Below, one piece after another: positions 21,352 to 24,542 of a DNA stretch of 24,542 nt; position 1 is the first letter of the stretch; the number at the start of each line of letters is the position of its first letter. Source of the stretch: a virus; the IMG/VR virus record IMGVR_UViG_3300036859_000023, positions 1 to 24,542 of that record. One strand, written 5' to 3'. Made by a program: the position numbers and the translations under genes. Below the pieces are notes generated by a model. That model did no database searches and was not told where the DNA came from. It worked only from the letters and a program-made list of their open reading frames with translations.

Positions 21352-23054
21352 AGAAACTGCTCGCGCTCATTCCGCTGCTCCTTGCACTTCTGGGCTTCGC
21401 GTCTGACGCGAGCGCGCAGACCACGCGCAACTACTGCAAGTGCGACACCGGCGCGCAGGGCGGCTGTGTTGCCACGTCACCGACGTTTCCAGCCGAAGCA
21501 ACGGTCGAAAACGCAGTGGCAGGCGACCAATTCCTGTTTTGCGAAGGCGGGTTCTGGCAACAAGCGGGCTCGTTCAGCGGGCTCATCAGTGTCACGGCCT
21601 GCCGGCCGTTATGTACGTCCCGCATTGTGTTCGGCAAGTACACGGCGGGCTGGGGTGGCGGTGGCGTGAAGCCGAAGTTCCGTTGCACGGGCGCGTCCTG
21701 CTTCGTCTTCCGCTTCGGGAGTTTCGCCGAGACCACCCTCGACGGTGGCTACACGGTCCAAGACCTAGACCTTGGTGGCAACGATACCGGCGGCAGTGGC
21801 GTATTCATCGACGGCAACATCCAATACATCACGGTCCAGCGCGTCGACTTCTCCAAGTTCGCAGAGGTTGCCGTCGATTTGCAGGAGTCGCCGCCCGCCG
21901 ACACATCAAAGCGCATCTACTTCATCGAGGTTCTCGACAGCACATTCACTGACAGCGGTGGCTTGGCCTGTATCGGCGGCAGCGCCGAAGACCTTCTAGT
22001 CTCTGGCAACACGTTTTACCGCTGTGGCGGCTGCCCTGGCACATGCCATACCCTGTACCTCGGCGGCGAGGGTAAGCGGATGGTGTTGGTGGGCAACACG
22101 ATGTCGGCGGCTGGCGGCTATGGCACTGGCAATCAAGTGTGCAGGTCCGGCAACATCTCGATTCGCGGCAAGCACGATCAAATCCGCGTTGAGAACAACA
22201 CGATCGACAATTCTGCAGCCGAGCCGACATCCACCTGTGGCGGCATCCAGATCAAGCCCGCCTATTGCTTCGAGTGCTCCGGCGACACGACCAACGCCGC
22301 GATTTGGGACATCGAATATCTGCGGCGCACGATCGTGCGCGGCAATACAGTCATAGACACGTACATCACGCCGATTGAGGTTGGCGCGGCGCGGTACGTC
22401 GTCGTCGAGAACAATGTCGTCGTGCGCACGCGCGCGCACTCGAATCCGTCATTCGAGTACCCGAGTGCGGCGGTGCAGACGAATCCGCCGCGCACCTACG
22501 CTGACGAGACCGACATTGGCGGCACGTTCAGGAACAACACCTGTTTCATGGCCGCGGCCGGTGATGGCGCTACCTGCTTCAACTTCGACGGCGCGGCCGG
22601 GCACGGAACCGGGGTGACGGTCGCTAACAACGTGGCCTACGCGAGCGGCCCGTTCACCGGCACGCAAAGCTGCTTCCGGCATGGCGCTCTGAGCAGCTAC
22701 ACGGCCTGGAACAACAACACCTGCTACGGCATGGACCGCTGGAGCAGTACCGCATCCAGCGGTGGCGGGTATGCCGACCATGCTGCCGCGCACGCCGCCG
22801 GCTTTGATACATGGAGCGCAGCTGGTGGCCTCGCTGACAACGATCCTCTGCTGACCACGCCGACGAGCGGCAACAGTTGGGACGCAAGCATTTCCAGCGA
22901 TTCGAGCCCAGCGCACAACAACGGCAGCAACACCTACAAGGCCCGCTTTGACAAGTTGGGCTGCCTTCGTGACTCGACGCCATCGATCGGCGCGTTTGAG
23001 CGCGGTGGCACACCGTGCACGACAACGACGCGCTCGCCGCAGTGGGTGCGGTGA
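21348..23054 (+). CDS. Exported cysteine-rich right-handed beta-helix protein
   Basis: A 568-aa protein. Residues 1-24 (MKKLLALIPLLLALLGF, then ASDASAQ) are a clear Sec signal peptide. The mature protein is a right-handed parallel beta-helix, shown by recurring rung motifs: VSGNTFYR, LVGNTMSA, VENNTIDN, VRGNTVID, VENNVVVR, FRNNTCFM, VANNVAYA and WNNNTCYG. The C-terminus DSTPSIGAFE is the closing signature of many secreted bacterial beta-helix proteins. About 22 cysteines are present (CKC, CRPLC, CGGCPGTC, CFEC among them), far more than in the tailspike at 6412, implying disulfides formed in the periplasm. It could be a polysaccharide lyase, depolymerase or adhesin; no catalytic triad can be assigned by eye. 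The stop overlaps the next ATG as TGATG. Confidence 0.85.
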   Translation: MKKLLALIPLLLALLGFASDASAQTTRNYCKCDTGAQGGCVATSPTFPAEATVENAVAGDQFLFCEGGFWQQAGSFSGLISVTACRPLCTSRIVFGKYTAGWGGGGVKPKFRCTGASCFVFRFGSFAETTLDGGYTVQDLDLGGNDTGGSGVFIDGNIQYITVQRVDFSKFAEVAVDLQESPPADTSKRIYFIEVLDSTFTDSGGLACIGGSAEDLLVSGNTFYRCGGCPGTCHTLYLGGEGKRMVLVGNTMSAAGGYGTGNQVCRSGNISIRGKHDQIRVENNTIDNSAAEPTSTCGGIQIKPAYCFECSGDTTNAAIWDIEYLRRTIVRGNTVIDTYITPIEVGAARYVVVENNVVVRTRAHSNPSFEYPSAAVQTNPPRTYADETDIGGTFRNNTCFMAAAGDGATCFNFDGAAGHGTGVTVANNVAYASGPFTGTQSCFRHGALSSYTAWNNNTCYGMDRWSSTASSGGGYADHAAAHAAGFDTWSAAGGLADNDPLLTTPTSGNSWDASISSDSSPAHNNGSNTYKARFDKLGCLRDSTPSIGAFERGGTPCTTTTRSPQWVR

Positions 23055-23407
23055 TGGAACCAGCAGCGTGGACCGCGCTCACGGATGGCTGTACGTGCGA
23101 TGAGCTGCACGCCGTCACTACCGCCTACCAGGTCGCTGCGGGCCATGGCTTCGTGAGTCAAACGGCATCACCCAAGGAGGCAGCCGCGACCCTCGTGCGC
23201 TGTGAGGCCCGCATTGCGGTCAAGAAGTGCCGCGACAAGGGGCTGACTCCTTTCCAACTCGAAGCCGTGGCGATCGAGGCCGTGCTTGACCTGATCGCCC
23301 GTTCCATTCGCCAGCAAAACAAGAAGGACCAACCAATGAGCACCAGCAACAACCAACTGCCCACCGGCGCTGCGGCGACGACGGGCGTCTGCGCGAGGGA
23401 GCGATGA
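23054..23407 (+). CDS. Unknown protein opening the lysis cassette
   Basis: A 117-aa protein starting at ATG 23054 (TGATG junction), preferred over an in-frame GTG 39 nt upstream inside the previous gene. Residues 1-90 are helical (ARIAVKKCRDKGLTPFQLEA, then VAIEAVLDLIARSIRQQN) with cysteines at 13, 15, 50 and 59. Residues 92-117 are a polar, probably disordered tail. There is no signal peptide or membrane segment. It overlaps the holin as ATGA. Position suggests a lysis regulator or simply a co-expressed late protein; I do not recognise the family. Confidence 0.65.
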   Translation: MEPAAWTALTDGCTCDELHAVTTAYQVAAGHGFVSQTASPKEAAATLVRCEARIAVKKCRDKGLTPFQLEAVAIEAVLDLIARSIRQQNKKDQPMSTSNNQLPTGAAATTGVCARER

Positions 23408-23595
23408 ACGAAGAAACCAGGACCGCCGCGCTCAAGGTAGGCGCCGCCGTGGCAGGCGCTGGCGCTTCTTGGACCCTGAGCGACTTCGCCGCTCTCGTGG
23501 CGATCATCTCCGGCGCGTTGGCGGGCCTGTACGCGCTGCTGCAGATGTACGTGCTGTGGCGCGACAAGATCAAGCAGCAAAACGACGCGCCATGA
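23404..23595 (+). CDS. Holin
   Basis: A 63-aa membrane protein directly upstream of the endolysin, with a strong site (GAGGGAG) before ATG 23404. Residues 28-52 (FAALVAIISGALAGLYALLQ and following) are a strong transmembrane helix. Residues 9-22 (ALKVGAAVAGAGAS) are a weaker Gly/Ala-rich hydrophobic stretch, so one or two spans are possible. The C-terminus (WRDKIKQQNDAP) is polar with basic residues, fitting a cytoplasmic tail. This size and topology suit small phage holins that permeabilise the inner membrane and time lysis. The stop overlaps the endolysin ATG as ATGA. Confidence 0.8.
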   Translation: MNEETRTAALKVGAAVAGAGASWTLSDFAALVAIISGALAGLYALLQMYVLWRDKIKQQNDAP

Positions 23596-24209
23596 ACCGC
23601 ATCACCGAAGTGCGGTGGCTCGAGGTTCTGACGTTCTGCGGAGTTGCCGCGCGCACCGCGCTTGAGTGGGCGCCCATCTTCGAGCGCCACGTCCAGCCGG
23701 AGCATTTTTCGCAGGGCACGCGCGAGATCGATGACTTCGTGGGCCAGATGCTGCACGAGACGCTACGGCTCGAGCACCTCGAAGAGAACCTGAACTACAG
23801 CGCCAAGCGGCTGACCGAGGTGTGGCCGGGCAGGTTCCCAACGATCGAGGATGCCGAGCCCTACGCGAACAACCCGGAAGCGCTTGCCGAGAAGTGCTAC
23901 GGCGGGCGCATGGGCAACAACGATCCTGGGGACGGGTACGACTACCGCGGGCGTGGTGTTCCCATGGTGACCGGCAAAGACAACTACACGCTGCTCGAGC
24001 AGTTGCTCGGCTTGCCGCTGGTGGCGTACCCGGATCTTCTGTGCGATCCGGACACGGCGCTGCGCTGCGGCGTCGCTTGGTGGGAGAAGAAGGTGCCAGA
24101 CAGCGCGATCGACAGCCTTGAGCGCGTGACGCGCGCTGTTCAGGGCGCACAGCTCGGCCTGAAAGACCGCCGCGATTTGACCGGCAAGGCGAAAGAGGCG
24201 CTGGCGTGA
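23592..24209 (+). CDS. GH19-family endolysin (chitinase-like muramidase)
   Basis: A 205-aa protein starting at ATG 23592. The GH19 signature is clear: MLHETLRLEHLEENLNYSAK, with candidate catalytic Glu56 (HE) and Glu65 nine residues later, the same spacing as in known phage GH19 endolysins. NNPEALAEKCYGGRMGN, then GDGYDYRGRG and TGKDNY follow. A VPM triplet stands where many relatives have a hydrophobic-Gln pair (GRGLIQ type). It cleaves the glycan backbone of peptidoglycan. There is no signal peptide, so release depends on the holin. The first 40 residues precede the usual core. It overlaps the next gene as GTGA. No separate Rz/Rz1 pair is visible before the window ends. Confidence 0.92.
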   Translation: MNRITEVRWLEVLTFCGVAARTALEWAPIFERHVQPEHFSQGTREIDDFVGQMLHETLRLEHLEENLNYSAKRLTEVWPGRFPTIEDAEPYANNPEALAEKCYGGRMGNNDPGDGYDYRGRGVPMVTGKDNYTLLEQLLGLPLVAYPDLLCDPDTALRCGVAWWEKKVPDSAIDSLERVTRAVQGAQLGLKDRRDLTGKAKEALA

Positions 24210-24400
24210 CGCAGGGCGACGGCTTTGACAGGGTGTACGGGACAGGCTCGCCGAGTTCGAAGCCGCTTGGCCCAGCCAAGCCGATCGAGCGCGCCGACGA
24301 TGACGAAGGCTGGCACCCATGCGCCGATCCGCGCTTTGAGGTGAACAAACACGGGCGCTTGCGCACACGCGTTGACCATAACGGGAGACCAATGCCATGA
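24206..24400 (+). CDS. Small hypothetical protein after the endolysin
   Basis: A 64-aa protein starting at GTG 24206, overlapping the endolysin stop as GTGA and the next gene as ATGA. It is polar with a Pro/Ser/Gly-rich first half (YGTGSPSSKPLGPAKP) and a C-terminal stretch (WHPCADPRFEVNKHGRLRTR) that looks like a small folded motif. It has no hydrophobic segment, so it is not a spanin. The function is unknown. Support comes from the precise double overlap. Confidence 0.6.
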   Translation: MTQGDGFDRVYGTGSPSSKPLGPAKPIERADDDEGWHPCADPRFEVNKHGRLRTRVDHNGRPMP

Positions 24401-24542
24401 GAGTTCAATTCGACGGCGAGCCGCACCTTCGTCCCACTGGCATAGACCAGCAATGGGTTCTCGATGCGCCGTGGTCGGTGAAGGTGTGGCGCAACGACGA
24501 GGCCGACGCCGAAGTCATCACCGTACCGGCTAACTTCGTCAC
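24397..24542 (+). CDS. DUF1353-like phage protein, truncated by the window edge
   Basis: The first 48 codons of a gene starting at ATG 24397 behind GGGAG. The visible part (MRVQFDGEPHLRPTG, then WVLDAPWSVKVWRND, then VITVPANFVT) matches the start of the DUF1353 family, whose hallmark is a VPAGFVTD-type strand. DUF1353 proteins are common near lysis and tail genes of phages; their function is unsettled. The remainder lies outside the window. Confidence 0.65.
   Translation, partial: MRVQFDGEPHLRPTGIDQQWVLDAPWSVKVWRNDEADAEVITVPANFV

Noticed and set aside
24206-24400. Spanin (Rz/Rz1) after the endolysin
   Set aside because: The 64-aa product has neither a transmembrane segment nor a lipobox, so a spanin role is not supported.
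1-24542. Diversity-generating retroelement, CRISPR array, tRNA genes, integrase or attachment sites
   Set aside because: I looked because tailspikes and repeats are present, but saw no reverse transcriptase, no adenine-biased template/variable pair, no regularly spaced short repeats, no cloverleaf and no recombinase.

Overview
The window is one densely packed, rightward-transcribed block of phage late genes from a GC-rich, P22-like short-tailed phage (podovirus) or prophage. The call rests on a P22-type coat protein with an inserted I-domain, a P22-length portal (719 aa), homologues of the P22 tail accessory factor gp4 and the tail hub gp10, and an acidic scaffold with a basic C-terminal helix. 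Sec signal peptides, Shine-Dalgarno sites and a holin plus GH19 endolysin point to a Gram-negative host. High GC would suit a beta- or gammaproteobacterium, but nothing in the window fixes the taxon. I see no integrase, tRNA, replication gene, repressor or CRISPR array. Both edges cut genes: the terminase at the left and a DUF1353-like gene at the right.

Layout. 1-1326: end of the large terminase, then a small HNH-like gene. 1351-1456: a terminator followed by a sigma70-type promoter with an operator-like palindrome, which probably drives the head operon. 1457-6419: scaffold, coat, a terminator, a small LEM/HeH-like protein, an HslV-like Ntn-hydrolase, and the gp4-like and gp10-like tail proteins. 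6412-9142: a beta-helix tailspike, a 42-aa cysteine-rich protein, a small virion-type protein and a cupin. 9130-13354: three probable DNA-ejection proteins. 13355-13570: a 216-bp gap ending in a strong promoter whose predicted start coincides with the ATG of the next gene. 13571-18007: a second tailspike, the displaced portal and a small structural-type protein. 18031-23054: four consecutive genes that all begin with Sec signal peptides. 23054-24542: lysis cassette (unknown protein, holin, GH19 endolysin, two small genes).

The genes form a structural and lysis programme in which nearly every junction is an ATGA, GTGA or TGATG overlap, implying translational coupling in long transcripts. Head assembly would use scaffold, coat and portal. 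The Ntn-hydrolase beside the coat is a candidate protease for assembly or for interfering with the host. gp4-like and gp10-like proteins and two tailspikes build the tail, and the three ejection proteins leave with the DNA.

The most unusual parts are the four-gene exported module, with virion-like or adhesin-like folds behind Sec signals and including a 22-cysteine beta-helix protein; the phage HslV-like peptidase with a catalytic Thr at position 2; the likely leaderless tailspike mRNA; and the portal sitting about 14 kb downstream of the terminase.
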